Assembly: GCA_003215725.1 (NCBI GenBank)
Contig: QCJX01000004.1
Location: forward strand, 38,718-102,717
Direction: 5' to 3'
DNA length: 64,000 nt
From: Prochlorococcus sp. AG-409-I11
Lineage (GTDB): Bacteria > Cyanobacteriota > Cyanobacteriia > PCC-6307 > Cyanobiaceae
Shown here: piece after piece, positions 34,295 to 44,623 of the stretch
Position numbering within the stretch: the stretch's first letter is position 1
Layout: every line of letters begins with the position of its first letter
Program-made: the position numbers and the translations under genes
The notes under the pieces: model-generated
Databases searched by the model: none
The model's input: only the letters and a program-made list of their open reading frames with translations
What the model was told of the DNA's origin: nothing

Positions 34295-35704
34295 TTATTG
34301 GAACAACTCCTGGATGAGAGGCAATAAGGCTTCTAGTCCAACAGATCGACTACCCTTCAACAAAAGAATATCTCCAGGCCTAATCCATTGATTCAATAAA
34401 CTTGATGCTTGCTTTGGACTTGCAACAACAGCCAACCTGGGTAGTTCTTCTAAAACTTTTGCCATTGCATTAATCTCAGCATTTTCTCCAACAAGAATCA
34501 ATCCATCTATACCTAACCTCAACATTTTTTTAGCTATTTCAAGATGAAGATCCATACTTTGATCTCCCAATTCCAACATAGATCCCAAAACAGCAAAATG
34601 TCTACCAGGCTTACTAACCAACAAGTCCAAAGAGGCACTTGTTGATTCAGGAGAAGCATTATAAGTTTCATCTAACACTGTAACGTCTCCTATTTGCAAG
34701 CAATTGCTACGTCCAGAAGGTAATTCAACATTAAGGCTATTAATTTGTTTATAAGGAACTCCTAGTTCACTAGCAACTGCAAGCGCCAACATCAAATTCT
34801 TAGCATTATGTATGCCTTCAAGGGGTAATTCAAAATGATAGTCATTTAAAGAAAGGATTCTCTTATCTAGGTCGACATAACCACAAAAATCAGCATCTAC
34901 ACTAATTCCAACAGTGTTCAAGGAATCATTAGAGAGCTTTGAGTCTTTAGAGATATTATTCACGCCGACCCTAATAATTCGTCCTTTCCAAAATTGAGGA
35001 AGAACTTCTTCAATCAATTTATCTCCATATGGAATAACAACAGAACCTGTAGGTTTCAAAAAAGAAGTAATTTCACATTTGGCTTTAGCAATATTTTCTC
35101 GACTACCTAACCTACCTAAATGAGCTGTTCCTACATTAGTTATTACAGCAATGTCTGGTTTAGCACATGCAGAAAGACGGCTTATTTCACCTAATCCTCG
35201 CATCCCCATTTCAACAACAATTGCGGCATGACTTCTTTCACCTCTCAGTAGAGTAAGAGCTACACCTACATCATTATTATTATTATTATTAGATGCAAGA
35301 ATTCTCCCTAATGGTGAAATAGCGGATCGAATCAACTCTCTTGTTGTAGTCTTTCCAACTGAACCCGTTACAGCTATTACAGGAACAGCAAGAAAGTCAC
35401 GATGAAGTTGTGCTAGCTGCTGAAAGGCTACCAAAGTATCATCAACGACCCAATGCAATAAACCATGGGGGACAGCGTATTTAGATGTTTTTGCAACAAC
35501 AGTAGCTTGAGCTCCTTTCTCATAAGCTTGATTTAAAAATGCATGGCCATCGAAATTATCCCCAACAAGAGGTACAAAAAAGCTTCCTGGCTTAACTTTA
35601 CGACTATCAATAAATACTTGTCCTATTTTTTGTAATTGTGCTTTAGCTCGGGAAGGGCTTGCTTCGCCCCAAATTAAATTTAAAGTTGCAAGCTTTAACT
35701 CCAT
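34295..35704 (-). CDS. murF: UDP-N-acetylmuramoyl-tripeptide-D-alanyl-D-alanine ligase
   Basis: Adds the D-Ala-D-Ala dipeptide in peptidoglycan assembly. 469 residues: an N-terminal UDP-MurNAc-tripeptide domain, the ATP P-loop VTGSVGKTTTREL, then the family's Asn-rich loop, VVEMGMRGLGEISRL, and the C-terminal VLDETYNASPES segment. The Asn-rich loop here is six consecutive AAT codons (35273-35290). ATG at 35704 overlaps the previous stop (TGATG); a TTG at 35707 is also possible. It is translationally coupled to the hypothetical gene upstream. Confidence 0.96.
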   Translation of the reverse strand: MELKLATLNLIWGEASPSRAKAQLQKIGQVFIDSRKVKPGSFFVPLVGDNFDGHAFLNQAYEKGAQATVVAKTSKYAVPHGLLHWVVDDTLVAFQQLAQLHRDFLAVPVIAVTGSVGKTTTRELIRSAISPLGRILASNNNNNNDVGVALTLLRGERSHAAIVVEMGMRGLGEISRLSACAKPDIAVITNVGTAHLGRLGSRENIAKAKCEITSFLKPTGSVVIPYGDKLIEEVLPQFWKGRIIRVGVNNISKDSKLSNDSLNTVGISVDADFCGYVDLDKRILSLNDYHFELPLEGIHNAKNLMLALAVASELGVPYKQINSLNVELPSGRSNCLQIGDVTVLDETYNASPESTSASLDLLVSKPGRHFAVLGSMLELGDQSMDLHLEIAKKMLRLGIDGLILVGENAEINAMAKVLEELPRLAVVASPKQASSLLNQWIRPGDILLLKGSRSVGLEALLPLIQELFQ

Positions 35705-36414
35705 CAATCAAAATCTTGTTCGAAAATGATCATTTGATTTCCAATTCTAGGGCCTCTCGCCAATATCTCGCCTGATTCACTCCTTATTTCAAACTTCTCA
35801 TAGCCTATCTGCTTAATGTTTTCATACAAACTATTTACAATAATTTCTTTTTCTAAAACATCTAAATCGGACCAAAATTTATTCACTCCTAAAATCAATC
35901 CATTGTTTAATGAGTTCTTATCTACAAAACTAATTTTATCTTGAAGCTGGTCTATATTATCATTTAATATCATTCTAATCTCATCATCTTCTTTTAGGCT
36001 ATCCTTCCTGATTGAAAAACTTTGATCTTGAGGCTTTTGTACAGATTGGTATATTAACTTTTCATTAGTTTTAAAACTAGAGGCCTTATTTAAGCTTTTA
36101 ATTGAATTAGTTTGCTTTAGACTTGTTGCTGGGAAGTTAGTATCAGGAACCCTTCTCGTAAAAAATAAAATACTTAAAGCTATACAAAGAAGAGTAAATA
36201 AGATAAGGAATGGCCAAAAATAACTAGAATAGGAGTATGGCCAGAAGTTTGGTGTTGGAAGATCTCCCTCTTTATTATGACGGAATACTCTCATTAACCT
36301 TAACTTAAGGTCTGCTAACGCAGCCTTTAAATCTCGAATTAACAAAGCCCAAGGACTAATATAAGTAGAGGGAAGGAACTTTTCCTTTGAATTGATATCT
36401 GAATCCCTTTTCAT
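35704..36414 (-). CDS. Conserved-looking single-pass membrane protein, unknown function
   Basis: 236 residues. A basic cytosolic N terminus (about 1-65), one transmembrane helix (about 69-88, FWPFLILFTLLCIALSILFF), a Ser/Lys/Asn-rich extracytoplasmic part, and a structured C-terminal domain of about 80 residues (LGVNKFWSDLDVLEKEIIVN, IKQIGYEKFEIRSESGEILA). No known domain. Its stop overlaps the murF start, which suggests it is made with the cell-wall enzyme, perhaps as an envelope or division factor; that is inference. Confidence 0.65.
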   Translation of the reverse strand: MKRDSDINSKEKFLPSTYISPWALLIRDLKAALADLKLRLMRVFRHNKEGDLPTPNFWPYSYSSYFWPFLILFTLLCIALSILFFTRRVPDTNFPATSLKQTNSIKSLNKASSFKTNEKLIYQSVQKPQDQSFSIRKDSLKEDDEIRMILNDNIDQLQDKISFVDKNSLNNGLILGVNKFWSDLDVLEKEIIVNSLYENIKQIGYEKFEIRSESGEILARGPRIGNQMIIFEQDFD

Positions 36415-36489
36415 ATTTAATTAATTATATAATTTTTTTCGAGTTGATCACAGCATTGTTAAAAGAGATCATAGATTATATCTTTCTCT

Positions 36490-37956
36490 TTAAGAAAGAG
36501 CTTCTTTGCTGTCTCTTAAGGACGGGTCAGCATCCTGCCCAAAAGAAAACTTTTCTATTTCAGCAGCATCCGGGGAAGGTTCTTTAACTCCGCATACATC
36601 TTCATACATTTTCGAATATTCAATTGCCGATCTGTCCCAACTATACGATTGACTCATAGCTCTTCTTTGCAAATCCTTCCAAGTTTCTTGATGTCTAAAA
36701 GCCTCCCATGATCTAACTAATGCGGTATAAAAATCTATTGGCTCAAATCTATCAAAACAAAATCCAGTACCTTTATTTCCAATAGGGTCATGAGGAGAAA
36801 CAGTATCAACAAGACCTCCAACTTTTCTAACAATTGGTATAGAGCCATAACGCATAGCTAGCAACTGACTGATACCACAAGGCTCAAAACGACTAGGCAT
36901 TAAGAATGCATCACTACCTGCATAAATCAAACGAGAAAGCGCATCATCATAGGTAAGAAAAACTGCAAAACGACCTGGATGTTCAGTTGCAAGTTGCCAA
37001 AGAGCGGACTCCAAACTTCTTTCTCCTGTACCTAAAACAATTATTTGAGAGTTGGTATATGACAACAGTCGCTTTGCTACTTGAAGAAGTAAATCGACCC
37101 CTTTCTGATCAACAAGTCTCCCAACCATTGCAAGCAAGTATTTTTGAGAGTCAACATCCAAACCCATCTGCTCTTGTAGGACCTGCTTGTTAATTGCTCT
37201 GCCAGAAAGATCATCAACACTAAAATTTGCAGGCAAAGCATTATCTGTTTGAGGGTCCCACTCTTGCAAATCAATTCCGTTAAGGATTCCTCTTAGTTTT
37301 CCTGAGATGTAATTAAGAAGACCCTCTAAGTTTTCTCCATACTGAGGGGTACATATCTCTCTTGAGTATGTAGGAGAAACAGCATTAACTCTATCGGCAT
37401 AAAGCATAGCTGCGGCCATAGTGTGGTCACCATGCATATACCAAGGACACCAAGTAATACGATCTAATTTCCAACGCCAAGGTCCTTGATATTTAAGATT
37501 ATGGATAGTAAAAACAGTGCTTATCTCTGGGTCTTGATGCATCCATACAGGGATCATTCCTGTATGCCAATCATGACAGTGTAAAACTTGGGGCTTCCAA
37601 GAATTCCAAGCAAACTCTGCGGTAGCACTCGCAAAAAATGTAAATCTCCAATCTTCATCTTCTCCTCCATATACTCTCTCGGAATCAAATGCTGGATGAC
37701 CAACCAGATATAAAGGCAAGTTATGTGTTGGGTGCTTCGTCTCATAAACAGCAAAATCAGCGCCCATCGTCTGAGCTCTAAAGATTGGTTCTTGAGAGAC
37801 CTCCAATAAGCTCCAAAGTTTTCCATATCCAGGAATAATCAAGCGAACATCATGGCCAAGATTTGCCAAAGCAGGTGGCAAAGAACCAACAACATCGCCC
37901 ATTCCGCCGACTTTAATCATCGGCGCGCATTCAGCAGCGGCAAACAGCACGCGCAT
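36490..37956 (-). CDS. glgA: Glycogen synthase
   Basis: Elongates glycogen from ADP-glucose, the main carbon and energy store for the night. 488 residues of family GT5. Seen: the ADP-glucose-binding [13 protein letters not shown] near residue 16, [32 protein letters not shown], and [13 protein letters not shown], the C-terminal E-x7-E-type site. Length is normal for cyanobacteria. It lies between menB and the membrane protein gene, all on the minus strand. Confidence 0.97.
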   Translation of the reverse strand: MRVLFAAAECAPMIKVGGMGDVVGSLPPALANLGHDVRLIIPGYGKLWSLLEVSQEPIFRAQTMGADFAVYETKHPTHNLPLYLVGHPAFDSERVYGGEDEDWRFTFFASATAEFAWNSWKPQVLHCHDWHTGMIPVWMHQDPEISTVFTIHNLKYQGPWRWKLDRITWCPWYMHGDHTMAAAMLYADRVNAVSPTYSREICTPQYGENLEGLLNYISGKLRGILNGIDLQEWDPQTDNALPANFSVDDLSGRAINKQVLQEQMGLDVDSQKYLLAMVGRLVDQKGVDLLLQVAKRLLSYTNSQIIVLGTGERSLESALWQLATEHPGRFAVFLTYDDALSRLIYAGSDAFLMPSRFEPCGISQLLAMRYGSIPIVRKVGGLVDTVSPHDPIGNKGTGFCFDRFEPIDFYTALVRSWEAFRHQETWKDLQRRAMSQSYSWDRSAIEYSKMYEDVCGVKEPSPDAAEIEKFSFGQDADPSLRDSKEALS

Positions 37957-38006
37957 TTGAAATCGATTAAATTTCCATAACTCTACGAGGCGGAAAAGCC
38001 CTTAAT

Positions 38007-38900
38007 TCAAGGGAGCCATTCTGAGTCACCAAAGTTGGGCTTTCGCTTCTTCAAGAAAGCATCCTGACCTTCCTTTGCTTCCTCTGTTCTGTAAAAAAGA
38101 TGCGTGGTTTGACCGGCCAACTCTTGAATACCAGCCATACCATCGGTTTCAGCATTAAATGCTGCCTTCAAACAACGAATAGCAGTAGGGCTATGCTGAA
38201 GAATTTCTTTGGCCCATTGAACTCCCTCTGCTTCCAACAAATCTAATTTCGTCACCGCATTAACAAGTCCCATATTCATTGCTTCCTGAGCTCCATATTG
38301 CCTACACAGGAACCAAATCTCTCGGGCCTTTCTTTGACCTACAACTCTAGATAAATAACCTGAACCAAAACCTGCGTCAAAGCTACCGACTTTTGGGCCA
38401 GTTTGACCAAAAACAGCATTGTCGGCAGCCAAGCTTAAGTCACATAATAAATGTAAAACCTGGCCCCCTCCTATCGCATATCCAGCGACCAATGCAATAA
38501 CAACCTTTGGGAGGCTTCGAATAATTCGTTGCAAATCAAGAACATTTAGACGAGGCAAGCCCTCTTCATCAAGATAACCACCATTACCTCTCACACCTTG
38601 ATCACCTCCAGAACAAAATGCATACCCTCCATCTTCCGCTGGACCAACACCAGTAAAAAGAACAACACCGATTCGAGTATCTTCTCTAACTTTTGAAAAA
38701 GCATCACACAGTTCAACAACAGTTCTAGGACGAAATGCATTCCTTTTGTTAGGGCGGTTAATTGCAACCCTTGCGATCCCTTCAGGACTTCGATCTAAAA
38801 AAATATCTTTATAAAGACCCCATGGTTCCCATTGAGTTGAAATTTTTCCTGGCAATACTCTTCTTGAAATGGGGTTAATATCAGATAAGTTGTTAGTCAT
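38007..38900 (-). CDS. menB: 1,4-Dihydroxy-2-naphthoyl-CoA synthase
   Basis: Ring-closing enzyme of phylloquinone synthesis; phylloquinone is the A1 acceptor in photosystem I. 297 residues of the crotonase fold, with the [11 protein letters not shown] oxyanion-hole segment, [21 protein letters not shown], and the [17 protein letters not shown] region typical of MenB. I start at ATG 38900; the TTG at 38906 overlaps the menD stop. It is directly downstream of menD, so the two pathway enzymes are coupled. Confidence 0.96.
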   Translation of the reverse strand: MTNNLSDINPISRRVLPGKISTQWEPWGLYKDIFLDRSPEGIARVAINRPNKRNAFRPRTVVELCDAFSKVREDTRIGVVLFTGVGPAEDGGYAFCSGGDQGVRGNGGYLDEEGLPRLNVLDLQRIIRSLPKVVIALVAGYAIGGGQVLHLLCDLSLAADNAVFGQTGPKVGSFDAGFGSGYLSRVVGQRKAREIWFLCRQYGAQEAMNMGLVNAVTKLDLLEAEGVQWAKEILQHSPTAIRCLKAAFNAETDGMAGIQELAGQTTHLFYRTEEAKEGQDAFLKKRKPNFGDSEWLP

Positions 38901-38902
38901 TT

Positions 38903-40756
38903 TCAAAAAGAATCAATAACACCATTTTTAGAAATATAAGAAAGATAGTTAGTTAAATCATTACGTAAATTTTCTCTTAGAATAGAATCATGATGAGAGT
39001 TGGTACAGACCCGAATCAATACTGACCGTTCCGAAGCAATAGCCCACTCCAATGAGACTGGCAAGTCTTCCAAGCAACTGACTTGTCGATATTGAATGCC
39101 ATAGGACGAAGCAAGTGCACAGTGGTCAACAGACTGAGGCATTTTAAAAAGCTGCTGAAAATCTCCCTTTTCAATTTCTTGTAATTTGAATTGATTAAAA
39201 ATTCCTCCACCTCCATTATCTATTAGAACAACTATCAATTTAAAAGATTCATTATTAGCAAACAGCCATCCGTTACTGTCATGAAGCAATGCCAAATCTC
39301 CACTAACCAAAAGTAATTGTCCATTAGCACTGGCAAGTCCCATAGCTAAAGAGAGAGTTCCATCAATACCTGAAGCTCCTCTAAATCCAAAACATCTTCT
39401 TGAAAAAGTTTCTGATCCAGAATAAGTAATCCAATCTCTTATTGGACTACTAGCTGAAAGCATTATTGGAAGATTAGACGGGATTAGACGAGGAATCCAT
39501 CGAGCCAAAGCAGGTTCATTCAATTGACCATGTAAATGTATTTTCCGATCTAGCCATACATCAATTCTTTGATCATAGTTAATCATTGTCTTAATATAAG
39601 AGTCTAGAGAATTAACTTTGGCTTTATTTAAATTAAGTTTTTTATTGAAAAAACAATTCAACCATAATGAAAAGCCTTTGCTCCATTGTATTGACAAGCC
39701 AAGAGGGTCAAGGTATCGACTATCGCCTTCAGTAATCAGTAATTTATTACCATTTAACCCTAACAACCAATTTTCAAGTGTTCGGCTTGCTGGCATAGAA
39801 CCTAATCTCAAAATCTGAAGGTCATCATTTGGAATCTCTATACCAAATGAAATTAATAGTTCCCAATTAAAAACTAATCCTGGTTGATCTTCACTTACTC
39901 CAGACAGAGGATCAGCAAACACAGGCCAACCACTGATTTCATACCATCTCTGCAATGCTTTTTTAAAGCCAATCAACTCTTCAGGAGCCCCTCTCCAAGG
40001 TCCCACCACAACAATGCCTGGTAATGATGGATCTAAAACTGGAAGTTCTTCTGAAGATTCTTGATGGATTTTCTCTTCTACTTTTTCAATTAATTTCTTA
40101 CATTTAAAAGATCCAGGGGTCCAACCAGACCAAACTTCTTTCTGATGATTAAAAGAAGGATGAAGCGGTTCTTCTAAGGGGAGGTTTAGATGAACAGGGC
40201 CACGGTATTCATGAGAAAAATACCATGATTTTTCAACTAAAGAATAAAGATCTTCTTCTAAAAAAAGATGCGCTCCCCCTGTAGGCCCTTGATCAAAGTA
40301 ACGACAAACAGGTTTCAAAAAATCTTCTTGATTTACCGTTTGATTTGCTCCACAATTCTTTAACCGAAAAGGACGGTCAGCAGTAATAAAAAGCAAAGGA
40401 CAACAAGATCGATCTGCTTCTACAGCCGCTGGCAACAAATTAGCGACTGCAGTACCAGAGGTTGTAATTATCGCAGTAGCTTTCCCCGTACAGGTACTTA
40501 TGCCCAGACCAAGAAAAGCCGCAGACCGCTCATCTATAGCTGTTCTGATTTTCAAATTGCCTGATTGAGCCAATCCTCCGGCAGCTAAGGCAAGGGGACT
40601 CGAACGACTCCCTGGGCAAAGAATCAGATGATTCATGCCCTTTTCTTGAAAAGCCTGCAAAAGTTTCAGGCATACAAAAAAATTGGTACGTGCTAAAGAC
40701 AGTGATCGAGAAGTAACTAATACGATCCTCGGACAAAATTGTCCATTAAGCAGCAA
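38903..40756 (-). CDS. menD: SEPHCHC synthase (menaquinone/phylloquinone MenD)
   Basis: Thiamine-diphosphate enzyme that joins 2-oxoglutarate and isochorismate in phylloquinone synthesis. Up to 617 residues. Seen: [16 protein letters not shown] near the start, [30 protein letters not shown], and the ThDP-binding [19 protein letters not shown] with [12 protein letters not shown]. There is no in-frame ATG before the conserved region, so the start is probably the TTG at 40756. That leaves only 17 bases to the divergent lepB, so promoters overlap gene ends here. Confidence 0.95.
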   Translation of the reverse strand: MLLNGQFCPRIVLVTSRSLSLARTNFFVCLKLLQAFQEKGMNHLILCPGSRSSPLALAAGGLAQSGNLKIRTAIDERSAAFLGLGISTCTGKATAIITTSGTAVANLLPAAVEADRSCCPLLFITADRPFRLKNCGANQTVNQEDFLKPVCRYFDQGPTGGAHLFLEEDLYSLVEKSWYFSHEYRGPVHLNLPLEEPLHPSFNHQKEVWSGWTPGSFKCKKLIEKVEEKIHQESSEELPVLDPSLPGIVVVGPWRGAPEELIGFKKALQRWYEISGWPVFADPLSGVSEDQPGLVFNWELLISFGIEIPNDDLQILRLGSMPASRTLENWLLGLNGNKLLITEGDSRYLDPLGLSIQWSKGFSLWLNCFFNKKLNLNKAKVNSLDSYIKTMINYDQRIDVWLDRKIHLHGQLNEPALARWIPRLIPSNLPIMLSASSPIRDWITYSGSETFSRRCFGFRGASGIDGTLSLAMGLASANGQLLLVSGDLALLHDSNGWLFANNESFKLIVVLIDNGGGGIFNQFKLQEIEKGDFQQLFKMPQSVDHCALASSYGIQYRQVSCLEDLPVSLEWAIASERSVLIRVCTNSHHDSILRENLRNDLTNYLSYISKNGVIDSF

Positions 40757-40773
40757 CTAAAACAAAGGTCTCA

Positions 40774-41358
40774 ATGTCAACTTCATCAAAAAAACCAGAA
40801 TCCAAGAATCAAGGGACCTGGCTCAATCTTCTTATTTGGGCAAGCCTTGCATTAATTTTGCGCTGGCAAGTAATAGAACCACGATGGATACCATCAGGCT
40901 CAATGTTGCCTACTCTTGAAGTTCAAGACAGAATTTTGGTTGAGAAGCTTAGTCCCCGACTAAACCAAAAATTAAATAAACATTTAAAACCAGAAACCGT
41001 GGTTGTGTTCTACCCACCACAAGCTCTTGTGGATGCAGGCTATGACAGCAATTCAGCCTTAATAAAGCGAATAGTTGGAATCTCTGGAGATCAGATAGAG
41101 GTGCACGAAGGAAACTTATTTAGGAATGGGAGATTAGTTCAAGAATCCTGGAGAGAGGCCCAAATAAGTTATGAAATGAGCTCAATTACTGTTCCTGAAA
41201 ATTCATTATGGGTCCTAGGTGACAATCGAAACAATAGTCTTGACTCCCATCTATGGGGCCCTCTACCTGAAGAAAACGTTATTGGAACTGCTGTTTGGAG
41301 ATATTGGCCACTAACTAAAATTGGGCCTATTCGGTTCCCCGCCCTGAACAAAACATGA
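40774..41358 (+). CDS. lepB: Signal peptidase I
   Basis: Removes signal peptides from exported proteins. 194 residues: a short cytosolic part, one transmembrane helix (about 15-31), then the catalytic Ser in IPSGSMLPTL, the general-base Lys in ALIKRIVGISGDQ, and the conserved GDNRNNSLDSHLWGPLP box near the end. Single-helix form is typical of cyanobacteria. It is divergent from menD with 17 bases between. Confidence 0.95.
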   Translation: MSTSSKKPESKNQGTWLNLLIWASLALILRWQVIEPRWIPSGSMLPTLEVQDRILVEKLSPRLNQKLNKHLKPETVVVFYPPQALVDAGYDSNSALIKRIVGISGDQIEVHEGNLFRNGRLVQESWREAQISYEMSSITVPENSLWVLGDNRNNSLDSHLWGPLPEENVIGTAVWRYWPLTKIGPIRFPALNKT

Positions 41359-41409
41359 CGTATGACTGCCTTGCGATAAAGTTAAGCAGGTTATGGAGTG
41401 CACGCTGGG

Positions 41410-41760
41410 ATGTTTAACCCGGAGTTTCTGGCCACAGATAACAATGAAGACCAGGATGGTAATGCCTTAATCCAATATCTTCAAGAGCAATCCCCTGATG
41501 TCCTTCAGCGTGTAGCCAAGTCAGCTAGCAATGATATACAAGACATTATTAGACACAATGTACAAGGATTGCTGGGTATGCTCCCTGGAGAGCAATTTGA
41601 TGTGAAAGTAACATCATCTCGTGATCATTTTGCAAACCTCCTAGCATCAGCAATGATGACTGGTTATTTTCTAAGGCAAATGGAGCAAAGGAAAGAGCTT
41701 GAAGAGTCCTTTTTGGCTGATCAAGCTATGTCTGTTAATGAAGAAGACCTCAATCTTTAA
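41410..41760 (+). CDS. DUF760 family protein
   Basis: 116 residues of the DUF760 family, found in cyanobacteria and plastids. Seen: MFNPEFL at the start, YLQEQSPDVLQRVAKSAS, and the conserved NVQGLLGMLPGEQFDVKVTSSRDHFANLLASAMMTGYFLRQME core. Acidic C terminus. Its biochemical role here is unknown. I chose ATG 41410 because the family starts with MFNP; a GTG 12 bases upstream is also possible. The last 11 bases overlap the DUF4336 gene on the other strand. Confidence 0.85.
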   Translation: MFNPEFLATDNNEDQDGNALIQYLQEQSPDVLQRVAKSASNDIQDIIRHNVQGLLGMLPGEQFDVKVTSSRDHFANLLASAMMTGYFLRQMEQRKELEESFLADQAMSVNEEDLNL

Positions 41761-42928
41761 ATTCCTTTAATGGATCTTGAGGAACAACTCCACTTTTAAT
41801 GAGAGTCTTATCAAGACCATCAAGAAATTGAAAGTCACCTTTTCCATTTGCCCAAAGATCAGAAGATATTCGCCTTTTTAAAGTTCTACAATCTCTCTGA
41901 TTAAACGGAATTGGAGCAGAATGATGCGCCGAGATAAGCCAACGTAACCCTCTAAGTGCAATCAAATCATCCAACCAGTCAAGAAATGTTTGACGTGCCC
42001 TAGGGAAGACAAGCCTTTCCAAAACAGGAGCGATTTGAAGACGAGGTTTTGTTTCACCAATCAATTCAGAAGCTGATTTTTCCCACCCTTCTTCCCATCT
42101 AAATGGATATAAGCCAAAATGAGACCTTGCATTTAGTAACCCTGGTTTAAATGCATTTCTAAATACATCAATTAATGATGGAATAGCAAGCTTTGCGGGC
42201 CTCAGAAAAGATGCAAATAAAACAATTCTGCTCCATCCTTTTTTCCTAGCAACAGGAGAATCTTGAAGTGGTTCATCCCCTCTTTCTCGAGCATGAAAAA
42301 GTAAAGGTGTCGGATCAAAGTCAAAAAGCTCAGGAGGTTTAGCTTCTATACCAACCAAAGAATCTGTAACCAGAATTGCCTGCGAAGGTTTATGAAAACA
42401 AGCAATTTCTTGAAACCGGCCTAGGCCTAAATCCAATGGTCCCAAAGGAATCCAATCACATGTCTCAGCATGAGGAAATCCATCTTCTCCTAAGGTTTTT
42501 GTTCTCCAATTAGGAATTCCTAAAAAAGTGGAAGGTAGCCTCAAAGGAAAACTCCATTGCCCAGGAGCTACCCACAATTGAGCTTTTGGAAAAGATCTAG
42601 AAAGTGCTGGCATTGAAATTTTATGCTCCAATCCAGATGAAGTAGGCAAAACGATAGTCACTACAGGCCCATACTTTTCTTCAAGAGTCCGTAAAGAACT
42701 CAGCAACTCCTTAGTCGGAGGTAAAGGGTTTAAAAGCATCAAACCTTCTGAAACCTTTACTGCTGTTAAACGAACAGGTACAGCTACGTAATACAAGCCT
42801 TGTAATTGTTCAAAACTCCAAACTTGATTTGCTATTAATTCTCTAAATAAAGTTCTGCGGCGACCATATGGATAAAGAGGCAACAATGGCCACCATGGCC
42901 ATTGTTGATCTGAAGCCTTACCACTCAT
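41750..42928 (-). CDS. DUF4336 family protein
   Basis: A 392-residue soluble protein of the DUF4336 family, shared with plants and other cyanobacteria; the fold is thought to be related to MBL hydrolases. Seen: PLYPYGRRRTLFRELI near the start and WSFEQLQGLYYVAVPVRLTAVK, GLMLLNPLPPTKEL, VVTIVLPTSSGLEHKI, and ITDSLVGIE-like VTDSLVG. Start ATG 42928 with AAGGA 10 bases upstream; a TTG at 42961 would overlap the permease stop. It follows the manganese-type ABC operon on the same strand, so it may be co-expressed with it. Function unknown. Confidence 0.82.
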   Translation of the reverse strand: MSGKASDQQWPWWPLLPLYPYGRRRTLFRELIANQVWSFEQLQGLYYVAVPVRLTAVKVSEGLMLLNPLPPTKELLSSLRTLEEKYGPVVTIVLPTSSGLEHKISMPALSRSFPKAQLWVAPGQWSFPLRLPSTFLGIPNWRTKTLGEDGFPHAETCDWIPLGPLDLGLGRFQEIACFHKPSQAILVTDSLVGIEAKPPELFDFDPTPLLFHARERGDEPLQDSPVARKKGWSRIVLFASFLRPAKLAIPSLIDVFRNAFKPGLLNARSHFGLYPFRWEEGWEKSASELIGETKPRLQIAPVLERLVFPRARQTFLDWLDDLIALRGLRWLISAHHSAPIPFNQRDCRTLKRRISSDLWANGKGDFQFLDGLDKTLIKSGVVPQDPLKEFKD

Positions 42929-42957
42929 TTCTCTTTTGTCCTTCTCAATAGTCACTT

Positions 42958-43827
42958 TCAAAAGGGGATAGAACTTTTTGATTTAAGGATGCCGTATTTA
43001 GGTGCAAACATAAAAGCTATAAGAAAAATTATAGTTTGTACTAAAACTATTGATCCACCCGTCTCTATATCAAACCAATAGCTGACATAAACACCAACAA
43101 TGCTAGATATTGCACTACTACAAATAGCCAAAAGAGTCATTCGGTCGAAGCGATCTGTTAGCAAGTAGGCTGTTGCCCCAGGAGTTATCAACATTGCAAC
43201 AACCAAAATAATTCCAACTGTCTGAAGACCAACAACAGCTGATAATGATAAAACAGATAACAATAAATAATGCAATAGGGATGTATTAATACCTATTGAT
43301 CTTGCATGTGTTGCATCAAAGCAATAAAGCATCAGGTCTCTTCTAAATAAAAGCAAAATAATAACCACAATTAATGAAATTATTAAGGTCTGATTGACAT
43401 CTGATTGCGATATCCCTAAGGGACTACCAAACAAAATATGCATTAAATCTATATTGCTTTTTATCTTTGATACCAGTACAAGTCCAAGTGCAAAAAAGCC
43501 TGTAAAGACAAGGCCAATAACAGTATCTTCTTTAACTCTAGACTTCTGTTTTACAAAACCGATTAGAGCAACTGATCCAACTCCAAAAACAAAGGCCCCT
43601 ATTGAAAAAGGAATCCCTAATGCATAAGCTATAACTACTCCTGGCATTACGGAGTGAGATACGGCGTCTCCCATTAATGCCCACCCCTTAAGAGTCATAT
43701 AACAAGACAACAAACCACACACACCGCCAACTAAGGCGCTGACCATTAAGGCTCGCCGCATGAATTCATGACTTAATGGATCAAAAAGCAATGAAAAAGG
43801 TGATGCGAAAACTAAAGCCTCACTCAT
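42958..43827 (-). CDS. Manganese/zinc-type ABC transporter, permease
   Basis: 289 residues with about eight transmembrane helices, family ABC-3 (ZnuB/MntB/SitC). Typical segments: WALMGDAVSHSVMPGVVIAY near the start and SAVVGLQTVGIILVVAMLITPGATAYLL near residue 215. It forms the membrane channel with the ATPase encoded just upstream. ATG overlaps the ATPase stop by one base (TAATG). The metal is inferred from the binding protein. Confidence 0.93.
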   Translation of the reverse strand: MSEALVFASPFSLLFDPLSHEFMRRALMVSALVGGVCGLLSCYMTLKGWALMGDAVSHSVMPGVVIAYALGIPFSIGAFVFGVGSVALIGFVKQKSRVKEDTVIGLVFTGFFALGLVLVSKIKSNIDLMHILFGSPLGISQSDVNQTLIISLIVVIILLLFRRDLMLYCFDATHARSIGINTSLLHYLLLSVLSLSAVVGLQTVGIILVVAMLITPGATAYLLTDRFDRMTLLAICSSAISSIVGVYVSYWFDIETGGSIVLVQTIIFLIAFMFAPKYGILKSKSSIPF

Positions 43828-44621
43828 TACTTAAACTCACTTGAGCCTGTAGGACCTGACAAAAGGTCTGGAGGCATACCACCAAATGTCATAGTTAGGT
43901 TCTCAGGAGTAAAGACTTCTGAAGTCTCACCATAGGCAAGAACTGTCTTGTTAATAAGAACAACTAAATCACAGAAGTCTCTTACATGACTAAGGTCATG
44001 AGTGGAAATAAGTATTGTTCGATTTTCTTGTCGAAATTGTAAAAACAATTCAGCCATAAGTTTTTCAGTTCGAACATCTACTCCTGAGAAAGGCTCATCC
44101 AAAAGTAAAACTGAAGCTCTTTGAGCAATTGCTCTAGCAAGAAAAGCTCTCTTACGTTGTCCTCCAGATAAAGCTCCTATTGGTCTTTTTCGTAGATCCA
44201 GTAATTCAACTCTTTCAAGAGCGTGCCACACAGCTCTTCTATCAGATTCTCTTGGGACTCTAAGGAAATTCATTGAGCCATAACGTCCCATCATGACGAC
44301 ATCCCAAACACTTACAGGAAAAGAACAATCAATCCCTTCATTCTGAGGGACATAAGCGACTGCCTGGTCACGCTGAGCGTGAGGAACCATTGTCTGATTA
44401 ATACGGATTTTCCCCCTCGATGGCCTTACAAAACCCATTAAAGCTTTGAAAAAAGTTGATTTACCAGCGCCGTTCATTCCAACAAGACCACAAATGCAAC
44501 CTGGTTTTAGCTTTAGGCTTGCGTCATAAAGGGCCACGGTGCCGTTGTAATCAACACATACTTGATCGGCTTCTATACGAAAAAAATCTATTCTCTTATC
44601 TTTTTCAATAACAGTTTCCAT
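43827..44621 (-). CDS. Manganese/zinc-type ABC transporter, ATPase
   Basis: The ATP-driven motor of a metal importer; 264 residues from ATG 44621. Seen: Walker A GMNGAGKST, Q-loop VPQNEG, the ABC signature LSGGQRKR, Walker B VLLLDEPFSGVD, and the H-loop STHDLSH. It starts 2 bases after the binding-protein stop (an in-frame TTG at 44627 overlaps it) and is followed immediately by the permease. Confidence 0.95.
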   Translation of the reverse strand: METVIEKDKRIDFFRIEADQVCVDYNGTVALYDASLKLKPGCICGLVGMNGAGKSTFFKALMGFVRPSRGKIRINQTMVPHAQRDQAVAYVPQNEGIDCSFPVSVWDVVMMGRYGSMNFLRVPRESDRRAVWHALERVELLDLRKRPIGALSGGQRKRAFLARAIAQRASVLLLDEPFSGVDVRTEKLMAELFLQFRQENRTILISTHDLSHVRDFCDLVVLINKTVLAYGETSEVFTPENLTMTFGGMPPDLLSGPTGSSEFK

Positions 44622-44623
44622 TC

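Noticed and set aside
36481..36499. TCTTTC/GAAAGA hairpin at the end of glgA
   Set aside because: Only 6 A/T-rich pairs and no T-run in the glgA direction.
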